A DNA stretch of 64,000 bases from VAZQ01 sp036557665 (GCA_036557665.1 DATBHG010000041.1:62001-126000), one strand, 5' to 3'. Positions 8,278-16,491 are shown, numbered from the stretch's first letter. A program made the numbers and translations. The notes: a model not told the origin generated them from the letters alone.

Positions 8278-9585
8278 ATGGTCCGTTATCTCAAGCGCGG
8301 AATGGACGCGGGCGAAGTCAAGGCCGCCGACGCCAAGGTCCGTTCCACGGTGGAGAGCATCCTTGCGGAAGTCGAGGCCGGGCGCGACCAGGCGGTGCGC
8401 GCGCTCTCGGAAAGGCTCGACAAGTGGTCGCCGGAAAATTTCCGGCTGAGCGCAAGCGATATCGAGCGCGCGGTCGCCAGATTGCCGCGGCGGGACCTCG
8501 ACGATGTCAAGTTCGCCCAGGCACAGGTGCGCAATTTCGCGCAGAAGCAGAAGGAGACGCTGTCCGACCTCGAGGTCGAGACGCTGCCCGGCGTCGTGCT
8601 CGGCCACCGCCACATCCCGGTGAGCTCGATCGGGTGCTACGTACCGGGCGGCCGCTATCCCATGGTGGCTTCCGCGCATATGTCGATCGTCACCGCGCGG
8701 GTTGCCGGGGTTGGACGCATCATTGCCTGCGCGCCGCCGTTCCAGGGCGCGCCGCATCCGGCGATCGTCGCGGCCATGCATTTCGGCGGGGCGGACGAGA
8801 TTTATGCGCTCGGCGGCGTTCAGGCGGTTGCCGCGATGGCGCTCGGCACCGAGACGATCGGCGCCGTGGACATGATCGTCGGTCCCGGCAACGCCTACGT
8901 CGCGGAAGCCAAGCGGCAACTGTTCGGCCGGGTCGGCATCGACCTCCTGGCGGGGCCTACCGAGACGCTGATCATTGCCGACGACAGCGCCGACGGCGAG
9001 CTGTGCGCCACCGACCTCCTCGGTCAGGCCGAGCACGGGCCGACCTCGCCTGCGATCCTCATCACCGATTCGGAGAAGCTGGCGCGCGACACCATGCGGG
9101 AGGTCGAGCGGCTGCTCACGATGCTTCCCACCGCGGAGATCGCCGGCAAGGCATGGGCGGACTTCGGCGAGGTGATCGTGTGCGAGGGCATCGAGGAGAT
9201 GGTGCGCGAGGCCGACCGCGTCGCCTCCGAGCACGTGCAGGTGATGACGCGCGATCCCGATTATTTCCTCGCTCATATGCGCAACTATGGCTCGCTCTTT
9301 CTCGGCGCGCGTACCAACGTCGCCTACGGCGACAAGGTGATCGGGACCAACCATACGCTGCCGACAAGGAAAGCGGCGCGCTACACCGGTGGCCTCTGGG
9401 TCGGCAAATTCCTCAAGACCTGCACCTATCAGAAGGTGCTCACCGACGAGGCATCGGCGCTGATCGGCGAATATTGCTCGCGGCTGTGCGTGCTCGAAGG
9501 ATTCCTCGCCCACGCCGAGCAGGCCAATGTCCGCGTGCGCCGCCATGGCGGCCGCAACGTCCCCTATGCCCAGGCGGCGGAGTGA
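8278..9585 (+). CDS. Histidinol dehydrogenase-family protein, probably catabolic
   Basis: A 435-residue NAD-dependent, zinc-dependent dehydrogenase of the HisD family. Zn-ligand and catalytic positions are kept: Gln250 and His253 (GQAEHGP), Glu318-His319 (ASEHVQV), Asp352 (YGDKVIGTNHTLPT) and His412 (LAHAEQANVR). The start ATG at 8278 has a strong GGAGGAAAGGTC in front. No other histidine-biosynthesis gene is nearby; the neighbours are an SDR (9761) and flavin oxidoreductases. HisD paralogues in such settings oxidise other alcohols (the sulfopropanediol dehydrogenase HpsN is one known case), so I read this as a catabolic alcohol-to-acid dehydrogenase. A role in histidine synthesis cannot be excluded. 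Confidence 0.85.
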   Translation: MVRYLKRGMDAGEVKAADAKVRSTVESILAEVEAGRDQAVRALSERLDKWSPENFRLSASDIERAVARLPRRDLDDVKFAQAQVRNFAQKQKETLSDLEVETLPGVVLGHRHIPVSSIGCYVPGGRYPMVASAHMSIVTARVAGVGRIIACAPPFQGAPHPAIVAAMHFGGADEIYALGGVQAVAAMALGTETIGAVDMIVGPGNAYVAEAKRQLFGRVGIDLLAGPTETLIIADDSADGELCATDLLGQAEHGPTSPAILITDSEKLARDTMREVERLLTMLPTAEIAGKAWADFGEVIVCEGIEEMVREADRVASEHVQVMTRDPDYFLAHMRNYGSLFLGARTNVAYGDKVIGTNHTLPTRKAARYTGGLWVGKFLKTCTYQKVLTDEASALIGEYCSRLCVLEGFLAHAEQANVRVRRHGGRNVPYAQAAE

Positions 9586-9614
9586 TGATAGGGGCTGGCA
9601 ATCCGGCTGCTCGC

Positions 9615-9751
9615 GTAGGGTGGGCAAAGGCGCGCCCTTCCATTCGCGACGCCTATGACGAACCGTTGCGCGCCGTGCCCACGCGGTTCGGGGTCGTAGC
9701 GAGCACCCGCGTGCGCACGGCGCGCAAAAGCGCGCCTTTGCGCACCCTACG
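9615..9751. repeat. Long inverted repeat in the hisD-like/SDR gap
   Basis: CGTAGGGTGGGCAAAGGCGC starting at 9615 is mirrored by CGCGCCTTTGCGCACCCTAC ending near 9750, with one or two mismatches. The arms enclose roughly 95 bases that themselves contain GTGCGCACGG and CGTGCCCACG. The element fills the gap between the HisD-like gene and the SDR. GTAGGGTGGGC ends are typical of short dispersed repeats in Bradyrhizobium-like genomes. Confidence 0.75.
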
Positions 9752-9760
9752 AATTCCGAC

Positions 9761-10540
9761 ATGAGCAGCGCGCCGGTCGAGCTGACACACACGCCGTCGT
9801 TCCGGCTCGACGGCAAGCGCGCGCTGGTGACCGGGGGAGGGCGCGGCATCGGACTGGCGGCGGCTTCCGCGCTGGCGCAGGCCGGGGCGCATGTAACGCT
9901 TGCCGCGCGCACTGCGACAGAAGTGGAGGCGGCGGCCGAGGCCATCCGCAAGCGCGGCGAGCGGGCGGAGGCGATGACCCTCGACGTCACCGATGTTGCC
10001 GCGATGCGCGCTGCCGTGGCTGCCGCCGAGCCGTTCGACGTTCTCGTCAACAATGCGGGCACCAATCGCCCGGCCATGTTTGCGGATGTGAAAGTCGAGG
10101 ACTTCGACGCCATCTTCTCGCTCAACGTGCGCGCAGCTTATTTCACGGCGCAGGCGGTGGCGCGCCGCCTGATCGCGGCCGGCCGCCCTGGCTCGATCAT
10201 CAACGTCTCCTCGCAAATGGGTCACGTCGGCGCCGCGCGCCGCAGCGTCTACTGCGCCAGCAAGCACGCGATGGAAGGGTTCACCAAGGCAATGGCCATC
10301 GAGCTTGCGCCGCATCGCATCCGCGTCAACAGTCTGGGGCCGACCTTCCTCGAAACGCCGATGACGCGTCCGTTTTTCGAGAACAAGGCGTTTCGCGACG
10401 AGGTGCTTGCGAAGATCAAGCTCGGCCGCCTCGGCCAGCTCGAGGAGCTGACCGGCGCCATCATCTTCCTGGCCTCGGACGCCTCCTCGCTCATGACCGG
10501 CTCGGCCCTCGTCCTCGACGGCGGCTGGACTGCGGAGTAG
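9761..10540 (+). CDS. SDR-family oxidoreductase
   Basis: A 259-residue classical short-chain dehydrogenase/reductase. The NAD(P)-binding motif is TGGGRGIG at residues 24-31, the structural NNAG at 97-100, and the catalytic Ser/Tyr/Lys set is complete (Ser150-151, Tyr164, Lys168 in YCASKHAMEGF). The C-terminal LVLDGGWTAE is standard. The ATG at 9761 follows the repeat element; the N-terminus is about ten residues longer than usual. It is co-directional with the HisD-like gene 175 bases upstream, so the two may oxidise successive intermediates of one substrate. Confidence 0.9.
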   Translation: MSSAPVELTHTPSFRLDGKRALVTGGGRGIGLAAASALAQAGAHVTLAARTATEVEAAAEAIRKRGERAEAMTLDVTDVAAMRAAVAAAEPFDVLVNNAGTNRPAMFADVKVEDFDAIFSLNVRAAYFTAQAVARRLIAAGRPGSIINVSSQMGHVGAARRSVYCASKHAMEGFTKAMAIELAPHRIRVNSLGPTFLETPMTRPFFENKAFRDEVLAKIKLGRLGQLEELTGAIIFLASDASSLMTGSALVLDGGWTAE

Positions 10541-10710
10541 CGGGAGCAGGTTGGCTGCTGCATCGCCGGCGGTGGGAGAATTCGTCTTGGCCGGACGCCC
10601 GACCATATTCGCAACGTCAGGGAAAGCGCCGCGATATATGAGTAAGCGCAATCGCGCTTGTCGCCCCGGTGCCGGAATGTTGTATGTCGATATAACTTGA
10701 GAGGCTGATA

Positions 10711-10970
10711 ATGGCTCACGCTGCACGGCTGCGAAAGGTTGGGGGCTCGGTCATGCTCGCCATGCCCAAGCCCATGCTGGACGCACTGGAGCTCGCTGCG
10801 GAAGCAACGGCCGGGCTCTCTATCAAGGGCGGAAGACTAATTGTCGATCCGAAAAGGCGGCGACGCTATTCGCTCGACGATTGTTGGCCCAATGCAAGCC
10901 GTCAGCACGACGGTCCCGTGGGGATCGCGTTTGGTCGACCGGCGGGCCGGTCGGTCGAGAGTTGATCTGA
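10711..10970 (+). pseudogene. mazE: MazE-type antitoxin, frameshifted
   Basis: The frame from 10711 starts as an AbrB/MazE-like antitoxin (ARLRKVGGSVMLAMPKPML, then GLSIKGGRLIVDPKRRRRYSLDD). At about 10880-10885 one T appears to be missing. The frame then reads CWPNASRQH to a stop near 10965, while the neighbouring frame continues the expected family tail LLAQCKPSARRSR and then GGPVGRELI to a TGA at 10968-10970. Restoring one base gives a normal-length antitoxin (about 86 residues) whose stop overlaps the toxin start as TGATG. A ribosome-binding site (GAGAGGC) precedes 10711. The frameshift could be a sequencing error, but the toxin beside it is also broken. Confidence 0.8.
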
Positions 10971-11044
10971 TGGAGCGTGGCGAGATCTATTTGGTCTCGC
11001 TCGATCCAACCGCCGGCCACGAGCAACGGGGCAACCGGCCCGCA
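10970..11044 (+). pseudogene. mazF: MazF/PemK-type toxin, truncated to its first 25 codons
   Basis: The ATG at 10970 begins MERGEIYLVSLDPTAGHEQ and RGNRPA, the textbook N-terminus of MazF/PemK endoribonucleases (next residues expected: VLIVSP). After RPA the frame has no further similarity and runs antisense through the converging yccF gene. The toxin is therefore cut off at about 11044, at the point where yccF ends (11048). With the antitoxin frameshifted as well, the module is dead. Confidence 0.8.
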
Positions 11045-11047
11045 GGA

Positions 11048-11485
11048 TCAAGATCGCCGGGCGTACTGCAGCGGAGCGTCGTCGGCGAGGACGATCATCT
11101 TGCCGATCGGCCACAGCGCGATGCCGGCAAGCTTGAGATGCGCCCAGGCGAACGGGATGCCGATGATGGTTACGGCGAGGAGGACAGCCGTGATCAGATG
11201 GCCGAGCGCGAGCCACCATCCGGCGAATACGAGCCAGACGATGTTGCCGAGGAAGCCGAGCGGTCCGGTGCCGACGTCCTCCTGCCCGGAATACTCGGAG
11301 CGCGATACCGCTTTCTGACCGAAGGGCAGGAGCGTGTATGCGGCGATATTGAAAGCGGCACGCGCCCACGGAATCCCGACGATGGTGATGGCCATGATGA
11401 CGGCGGCCAGGAGCCAGCCGGCTGCCATCCACGCGCCGCCGAACAGGATCCAGGCGATATTGAGCAACAGCGCAAACACAGACAC
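11048..11485 (-). CDS. YccF domain-containing inner-membrane protein
   Basis: A 145-residue membrane protein with two YccF repeats. Each repeat has a hydrophobic segment followed by the ITIVGIPWARAAFNIA or VTIIGIPFAWAHLKLA pattern, and the C-terminus is LALWPIGK-like. I placed the start at a GTG (11485) because GGAGG lies six bases ahead and homologues begin at this point; a TTG five codons upstream keeps the frame open but would sit on the ribosome-binding site. The stop at 11048 abuts the truncated toxin. The family's function is unknown. Confidence 0.85.
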   Translation of the reverse strand: MSVFALLLNIAWILFGGAWMAAGWLLAAVIMAITIVGIPWARAAFNIAAYTLLPFGQKAVSRSEYSGQEDVGTGPLGFLGNIVWLVFAGWWLALGHLITAVLLAVTIIGIPFAWAHLKLAGIALWPIGKMIVLADDAPLQYARRS

Positions 11486-11558
11486 GGCAGTCCTCCGCAA
11501 AGCTTAGAGGCCATTGGGTCGCCGGTGATGTAGGTGCCCATGCCGCCCACTGAAAGGG

Positions 11559-11700
11559 GGAGGGCCTGCCCCCGGCGTGATACGAACAGCGCCGCATATG
11601 GATTCCGACGCTCCCCGGGGCAAAGCCCCGGGTCGGCCGGAATGACGATAAGGCAGATGCCGGGCAAAACCCGGGCCCGCCTGGCCGGGACGACAGCCCA
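11559..11700. repeat. Hairpin-rich repeat block
   Basis: Between yccF and the ABC permease lies a run of GC hairpins, including CCCGGGGC at 11614-11621 with GCCCCGGG at 11625-11632 (loop AAA). This is followed by CGGCCGGAATGACG near 11634 and a GCCGGGCAAAACCCGGGC pair near 11660. GGAATGAC and CCCGGG pieces of this kind recur in the repeats at 60044 and 62842. Confidence 0.7.
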
Positions 11701-11716
11701 TAGCAATGTCTGCGGC

Positions 11717-12547
11717 TTATTCGATCGGGCCGTATTGGTGGGCGAAGCGCATGACGAGATAGCGGAAGCAGCGATCGGTCATGAGCCCGAGCGCGCCCAG
11801 GCACACGATGCCGATGAAGATCTTGTCGGTCGCCATCCACAGGCGCGAGTTGAAGATGAGGTAACCCAGGCCCGAATCGGCGGCGATCATCTCCGCAGAA
11901 ACCACGGTGGCAAACGAGTTACCCATCGCAAGCCGCATGCCGGTCAGGATGAACGGCAGCGTTGCCGGCAGGGTCACGTGCAGAAAGCTCTGCAATGGCG
12001 TCGCGCCCAGGCAGGCGGCGGCGCGCAGCTTGTTGGGGGCGATGTGCGCCACGCCGACCATGGTGTTGATCAAGACGATGAACACCGTGGTGTAGATGAT
12101 GATCAGGACCTTGGAGATCTCGCCGATCCCGAACCACAGGACGACGGGAGTGAGCCAGGCGAGCGAGGGCACGAAGCGGAAGAACTGCGTATAGGGATCG
12201 AAGATTGCGCGCACCACCGGCACCGAGCCCATGATCAGGCCGGCAGGCGCGGCAATCGCGCTGCCGATGAGAAACCCGGTGAGGATGCGCTGCAGGCTGA
12301 TGCTCCCGTGCTCGAACAGCTCGCCGCTCGTCACCATCTCCTTTGCGGTTGCAAGCACCATGAGTGGCGGTGGAAAGAACTGCGGCTTGAAGAAATTGGT
12401 GGCGACGAGATGCCACAGCACGATCATGCTCATGATCGAGGCGATATAGATGAGGTGATCGCCTTTGATCTTGCCCAGGAGGTCCCGCAAGCGCAGCCAT
12501 GCCAGGGCTGCCGGTAGATGATGCCGCGTGGTGCTCAGCTCGGTCAT
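11717..12547 (-). CDS. ABC transporter permease, sulfonate/nitrate/taurine type
   Basis: A 276-residue integral membrane subunit of an SsuC/TauC-like importer with about six transmembrane segments. The EAA loop is recognisable (LRAAACLGATPLQSFLHVTLPA). The ATG at 12547 overlaps the stop of the ATPase gene upstream as ATGA, so translation is coupled. The frame is open 16 codons further, but that extension lies inside the ATPase gene. It forms a complete importer with the ATPase at 12544 and the binding protein at 13360. The substrate is not known. Confidence 0.9.
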   Translation of the reverse strand: MTELSTTRHHLPAALAWLRLRDLLGKIKGDHLIYIASIMSMIVLWHLVATNFFKPQFFPPPLMVLATAKEMVTSGELFEHGSISLQRILTGFLIGSAIAAPAGLIMGSVPVVRAIFDPYTQFFRFVPSLAWLTPVVLWFGIGEISKVLIIIYTTVFIVLINTMVGVAHIAPNKLRAAACLGATPLQSFLHVTLPATLPFILTGMRLAMGNSFATVVSAEMIAADSGLGYLIFNSRLWMATDKIFIGIVCLGALGLMTDRCFRYLVMRFAHQYGPIE

Positions 12548-13323
12548 GATAAATCCGCCTGCTCGCCTTCGATCATGGTGTTGATGCGCTCCCACATCTC
12601 GCCAAATCCGGGGCTGCCGCGGCGGCGCGGCCGCGGCAGCTCGATCGGCACGATCGCGCCGACCTGCGCGCCCGGCCCGTTCGTCATCACCCCGACGCGA
12701 TCGGCCAGGAGCACGGCCTCGGCGATGTCATGGGTGATGAACACGATGGTCTTTGCGGTCTTGCGCCAGATCTCCACGAGCTCGTCCTGGAGCCGCCCGC
12801 GGGTCTGCGCGTCGAGGGCGCCGAACGGCTCGTCCATCAGCAGAATCTGCGGATCGGTCGCAAGCACGCGCGCGATCTGCACCCGCTGCTTCATGCCGCC
12901 CGAGAGCTCGCCGGGATACTTGCTCTCCTGGCCATCGAGATGCACGAGATGCAGATACTCGCGCGCGACGGCATGCCGTCTCTGCTGCGGTACCCCGCGC
13001 ATGCGCAGCCCGAAGGCCACGTTGTCGATGGTGCGCAGCCAGCTGAACAGCGCGTCCTCGCCCTGAAACACCACGGTGCGGTCCGCCCCGGGCCGCTCGA
13101 TCGGCCGGCCCCCAAGCGTGAGCACGCCCGCACTGGGCTGCAGGAAGCCCGCCATCAGGTTGAGCACGGTCGTCTTTCCGCAACCGCTTGGGCCAAGGAG
13201 GCAGAAGAACTCGCCTTGGCAGAGAGCGAGATCCAGGTGCGAGAGAACCGCAGCGGTCTGGACGCCGCGCCGGGCGGGATAGTGGTAGCTCACGTCGCGG
13301 GCGACCAGGAACTCCGCACTCAC
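12544..13323 (-). CDS. ABC transporter ATP-binding protein, sulfonate/nitrate/taurine type
   Basis: A 259-residue cytoplasmic ATPase of the SsuB/TauB type. Walker A is GPSGCGKTT, the Q-loop follows at VVFQGEDALFSWL, the signature is LSGGMKQRVQIAR, Walker B is ILLMDEPFGALD and the switch His is in VFITHDIAEAV. Every motif is intact. It stands second in a minus-strand operon (binding protein, ATPase, permease), and its stop overlaps the permease start by four bases. Confidence 0.93.
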   Translation of the reverse strand: MSAEFLVARDVSYHYPARRGVQTAAVLSHLDLALCQGEFFCLLGPSGCGKTTVLNLMAGFLQPSAGVLTLGGRPIERPGADRTVVFQGEDALFSWLRTIDNVAFGLRMRGVPQQRRHAVAREYLHLVHLDGQESKYPGELSGGMKQRVQIARVLATDPQILLMDEPFGALDAQTRGRLQDELVEIWRKTAKTIVFITHDIAEAVLLADRVGVMTNGPGAQVGAIVPIELPRPRRRGSPGFGEMWERINTMIEGEQADLS

Positions 13324-13359
13324 GTCGCGCCTTCCTTTGCGCTCGCGCGCGAGCGCACC

Positions 13360-14361
13360 CTACCATCCGGTCGTGCGATCCGGGGCAGCCTGTTTCATGA
13401 TCTGCGGCCGAATGAAGTCGTTCCAGTCCGGCATCCTCTTGATGATGCCCTCGGACACGGCGAGCTCCGCCGCATTGGTGAAATTCCCCAGCACGATGTC
13501 CTTGGGCATCTCGGTGCGGTAGACCATGCGGCTCATGTAGAGCTTCATGTCCGGCTCCGGGATGCGGAACGCCTTGCCGGTGAGGCGCGCCGCCTCGTCG
13601 AGATTGGTGGCGCAGAAGTCGGTTGCCTCCAGCAGCGCCTTGGTCGCGGCGACGGCCCGCGGCGGGTCGTCGATGAGCCCCTGGGAGAAGTAGTTGTAGG
13701 AGGTGAGAACGTAGACATTGTCGTCACCGGAGCGGGCGAGCACGTGCGCTCCCTGGACCAGCTCCGCCGCCTTGGCCAGCCAGGGCTCCCAAAGGAAGAA
13801 GGCGTCGATATCGCGGCGTTCCAGCGCCGCCACCATCTCCGGCGCCTGCATGGTCTTCACTTTGATCTTGTCCAGGGGCAGGTTGTATTTTTTTACGTAG
13901 TTCATGAAATAGAGGTGCCCTCCGGTTGCTCGCGGGTACCCGACGGTGCGGCCGATCAGGTCCTGCGGCTTCTTGATGTCCTCGCGCGCGGCGGCGCCGA
14001 TCTGTTGCCGGCTGGTCGAGGAGTACGATGTCACGTAGAGCTTGCCGCCCCTGTCCCAGCGAGCAAGCCCCCCGAGCTCCGTTGTGGCGCCGATATCCGA
14101 GCTGCCCGTGAGGAGAGCATCGAGGGCGACGTTGCCGTCATCGAACGGCTTGAAGCTGGTTTCCAGGTCGTATTTCTCGAAGATCTTGCGCTCCGCGGCA
14201 ACCACGAACGGCGCGTAGAGCGCGTCGATTCCGGTCGAGGTGGGGACCTTCTTGAGCGCGGCATTGCCCGCGACAGGCATGGCGAAAGCGTAGATGCCGG
14301 CACCGCAGGCCAGGCCGAAGCGGCGGCGGGTCAGACTGTACGGGGTGATGCTGGGGTTCAT
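13360..14361 (-). CDS. ABC transporter substrate-binding protein (NMT1/SsuA-like)
   Basis: A 333-residue periplasmic binding protein. The N-terminus SLTRRRFGLACGAG is a likely twin-arginine export signal, unusual for this class but not unique. The mature part shows the NMT1/SsuA layout: GIDALYAPFVVAAERKIFEKYDL, ALLTGSSDIGATTELGG, VGYPRATGGHLYF and DAFFLWEPWLAKA. The ATG at 14361 follows GGAAGG; the frame is open 12 codons further. First gene of the importer operon. Ligands of relatives are sulfonates, nitrate, taurine or pyrimidine precursors. Confidence 0.88.
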   Translation of the reverse strand: MNPSITPYSLTRRRFGLACGAGIYAFAMPVAGNAALKKVPTSTGIDALYAPFVVAAERKIFEKYDLETSFKPFDDGNVALDALLTGSSDIGATTELGGLARWDRGGKLYVTSYSSTSRQQIGAAAREDIKKPQDLIGRTVGYPRATGGHLYFMNYVKKYNLPLDKIKVKTMQAPEMVAALERRDIDAFFLWEPWLAKAAELVQGAHVLARSGDDNVYVLTSYNYFSQGLIDDPPRAVAATKALLEATDFCATNLDEAARLTGKAFRIPEPDMKLYMSRMVYRTEMPKDIVLGNFTNAAELAVSEGIIKRMPDWNDFIRPQIMKQAAPDRTTGW

Positions 14362-14530
14362 GCGTATTGCCTTCCGGAATGATTGTCGGACAACCAACGC
14401 GTCCTTGTGCGACCGATGCTGTGGCGGCCGTAGAGCGCTGTCAATGCAATTTGCATGCCCCGCGGTTCAGTCCCGATTTCGTAGGGGCGAGGCACGGCCT
14501 CACCCTGTTTCCCCCCGGCAGGCGAATCGA

Positions 14531-14630
14531 GGGCGACCCAGTGGGTCGCCCTGCGAATATCCAGACGGGCTTGCGGGCGTGCGGCGGGTTACGCAGCAAA
14601 TCGGCACAGCCGATTTGCTGCTAACCCGCC
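14531..14630. repeat. Two hairpin repeats between operons
   Basis: GGGCGACCC at 14531-14539 pairs with GGGTCGCCC at 14543-14551; the same stem recurs at 40024-40043. From 14583 to 14630 GGCGGGTTA pairs with TAACCCGCC around a 13-bp inner stem (14593-14605 with 14609-14621). A GTAGGGGCGAGGC segment starts at 14481. They lie between the diverging binding-protein start and the SGNH hydrolase stop, so the second hairpin may also end the hydrolase message. Confidence 0.8.
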
Positions 14631-14631
14631 C

Positions 14632-15417
14632 CTACCGCGCAATCACCGCGCCCGCAGGCTTCGCCTCGCGCACGAAATCGAGGACGGCTTGTGCGATCTT
14701 TGCCCCGCCGCGGGCGGAAGGCTCGATGGGATTGGCAAAATCCTCGTCGCGGTCGCAGATCAGTCGCAGATCGATGAGGGTCGCCCCGCACGCGAAGGCC
14801 TCGCGCGTGATGACCTCGTTGAGCAGCGCCAGCGCGGTTGCAGCCAACCTCCTGAGCCGGCGTTCCGGATAACGCGGCTCGTAGATGGTGCAGACCGCCG
14901 TAGGCAGCCGGCGCGAGAAAGCATGCTCCAGCATCGCCGCATAGTCACGCTCGAAGCTCTCGCGCACGGCAGCGAGTTTTTCGAGTGCCTCGGCAACGGA
15001 GCCGGCGCCCTCGTCCAATACGCCGACTTGCAGCAGGGCGTCGTTGCCGCCGATGCTGATGACGAGATGCGAGGCCTCGTCAGGCAGCGCCCGCAGCTGC
15101 CCGGGGATGTCGGCCATGACCGCGCCGTCCCGCGCGTTCAAGTCGGCGCGCCAGCCCTCGGGCAGAAGCTGGCGCAGCTGGCGCACGACATCAGGGGCGG
15201 CGCCGACATAGGCGCCGTTGTCGAAGCTCGAATCGCCAAGCAGCACGACGCGCTTCATCCTGTCCCCCGCGCCGGCTCGCCCCGGCCACAGAATCGCGGC
15301 CCAGCCCATGGCTCCCGCAATGACTCCCGCAGCGGCTCCAGCGGCCAGGAGCGCGCGCCGGCCGAGCTTATCACCTGCGGGAATGCGGATTGAAACCTCC
15401 AGGGCCAACGAACGCAT
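14632..15417 (-). CDS. SGNH/GDSL-type hydrolase, membrane-anchored
   Basis: A 261-residue protein. Residues 21-45 are a hydrophobic anchor or uncleaved signal (RRALLAAGAAAGVIAGAMGW). Block I is LLGDSSFDNG with the nucleophile Ser63, and block III is SIGGND. The SGNH His-Asp pair expected near the C-terminus is not clear: the corresponding stretch reads CDRDEDFANPIEPSARGG, so the usual DxxHP is missing. The ATG at 15417 has AGGGGAA seven bases upstream; a later start at MKRVVLLGDSS would remove the anchor. Probable ester hydrolase on the periplasmic side, with some doubt about activity. Confidence 0.75.
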   Translation of the reverse strand: MRSLALEVSIRIPAGDKLGRRALLAAGAAAGVIAGAMGWAAILWPGRAGAGDRMKRVVLLGDSSFDNGAYVGAAPDVVRQLRQLLPEGWRADLNARDGAVMADIPGQLRALPDEASHLVISIGGNDALLQVGVLDEGAGSVAEALEKLAAVRESFERDYAAMLEHAFSRRLPTAVCTIYEPRYPERRLRRLAATALALLNEVITREAFACGATLIDLRLICDRDEDFANPIEPSARGGAKIAQAVLDFVREAKPAGAVIAR

Positions 15418-15559
15418 TACATGTTCCCCTTGCGTGCCATGCCGTGAACTCCGCGTACGCTGCAGCCGGCGAAGCGGGCTCGCTTGGCCGGGACGACACC
15501 CATATGCGACAATCCGCCCGGTCTGGCGCTTGCCCGCACGAGCCGCTAATCTGGTGCCC

Positions 15560-15799
15560 ATGTCGGCGGAAGGCATGTACAGAAAGCGGGACGGCTGGAG
15601 CGATCAGCACAGCGTGCGGGTCAAATATGACGGCGCGGTAGAGCTGGAAGTGCCGGAGCAGTTCTACAAGGAAAAAGGCTGGCAGCCTGCATTCGATGAG
15701 CTACCCTGGGCCGGCGAAAACACCGCCGAAGCCGACAAGACCGAAGCTGACAAGACCGAAGCTGACAAGACCGAAGGCGCGGAGCCGGCGGCCAGCTGA
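15560..15799 (+). CDS. Conserved small protein with tandem EADKT repeats
   Basis: A 79-residue hydrophilic protein. Its first 55 residues (MYRKRDGWSDQHSVRVKYDG and then VPEQFYKEKGWQPAFDELPW) look like a small protein conserved in Rhizobiales, function unknown. The acidic tail has three tandem copies of EADKT, encoded by near-identical 15-base units (about 15728-15772). The ATG at 15560 was chosen because the similarity starts there. It lies nine bases before the DUF423 gene, so the two are probably co-transcribed. Confidence 0.7.
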   Translation: MSAEGMYRKRDGWSDQHSVRVKYDGAVELEVPEQFYKEKGWQPAFDELPWAGENTAEADKTEADKTEADKTEGAEPAAS

Positions 15800-15808
15800 C
15801 GGCGAACC

Positions 15809-16177
15809 ATGACCGTGGCGGTTCTCATCTTGTTGGCCGGTCTGATGGGAGCGGCCGGCATCGGTCTCGCGGCAGCCGGCGCGCACGCCAAAACAGGCGC
15901 AGGCCTCGACGGTGCGGGATACATCTTGATGTTTCACGCGGCCGCTTTGCTCGGCGGAGCAGCGCTCCTTCAGCAGGGGCTGTCCTGGCGGCCGCTGATG
16001 CTGCTGGCGCTCGCCGGATGGGTTCTCGGCGCGAGCCTCTTCTCCACCGATGTCGCTTTGCGCGCGTTTGCAGGCCACCGGCTGTTTCCAATGGCCGCCC
16101 CCGCAGGTGGAATCATTTTGATTGCCGCCTGGCTCGTGCTCGCAGCATCCGGGCTGACAGCTCTGATCCGAAGCTGA
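15809..16177 (+). CDS. DUF423 family membrane protein
   Basis: A 122-residue protein with four hydrophobic segments, as usual for DUF423. Diagnostic positions include GLAAAGAHA near residue 20, the YILMFHAAALL segment, LAGWVLGASLFSTDVALRAFAG and PMAAPAGGIILIAAWL. Cytoplasmic membrane; function unknown. It follows the EADKT-repeat gene after nine bases. Confidence 0.88.
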   Translation: MTVAVLILLAGLMGAAGIGLAAAGAHAKTGAGLDGAGYILMFHAAALLGGAALLQQGLSWRPLMLLALAGWVLGASLFSTDVALRAFAGHRLFPMAAPAGGIILIAAWLVLAASGLTALIRS

Positions 16178-16220
16178 AGTTGCGATTGCTGCGCGTCCGA
16201 GGCCCAAGCGGTATCAGGAC

Positions 16221-16266
16221 ACCCGTCATCCTCGTCCTGACAATACCCGTCATTCTCGTCCTGACA
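16221..16266. repeat. Two 22-base tandem copies, 24-base period
   Basis: ACCCGTCATCCTCGTCCTGA at 16221 recurs at 16245 with one change (C to T). The pair sits in a 525-base interval (16178-16703) with no convincing gene; a short hairpin (GCGCGCT 16274-16280 with AGCGCGC 16287-16293) follows. I found nothing else in that interval except the terminator at 16492. Confidence 0.7.
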
Positions 16267-16491
16267 GGAAGTCGCGCGCTTTCTCGAGCGCGCACCGTCT
16301 GCGGTTGGCCGCTATTTCAACACCCGGTGTTACGCGGCCCGGTTCCTCACGGGAAGTTGAGCCGAGCAGAACGAAAGTTGAGAGGGGAGCGCTGGTGTCC
16401 CTGTAAGTACGAGCCTACGTCCGGCGTGCTGGCCGCGCTGCGTTCTTTGCCCCCCTCTTTCCCTCGTGCGGCCAGTTGACAAGTCACTTCA

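Noticed and set aside
8278..9585. Assignment as the biosynthetic hisD
   Set aside because: No histidine-biosynthesis neighbours, and partners are catabolic oxidoreductases; I kept the family name without the gene symbol.
8218..10125. 635-codon minus frame across the HisD-like and SDR genes
   Set aside because: It runs through two well-supported genes and their intergenic repeat on the opposite strand, with no recognisable domain.
12730..14382. 550-codon plus frame across the ABC operon
   Set aside because: Antisense to the ATPase and binding protein, which carry complete motifs; no start signal and shadow-type composition.
16221..16266. Start of a CRISPR array
   Set aside because: Only two copies with a two-base spacer; no further units and no cas genes in the window.
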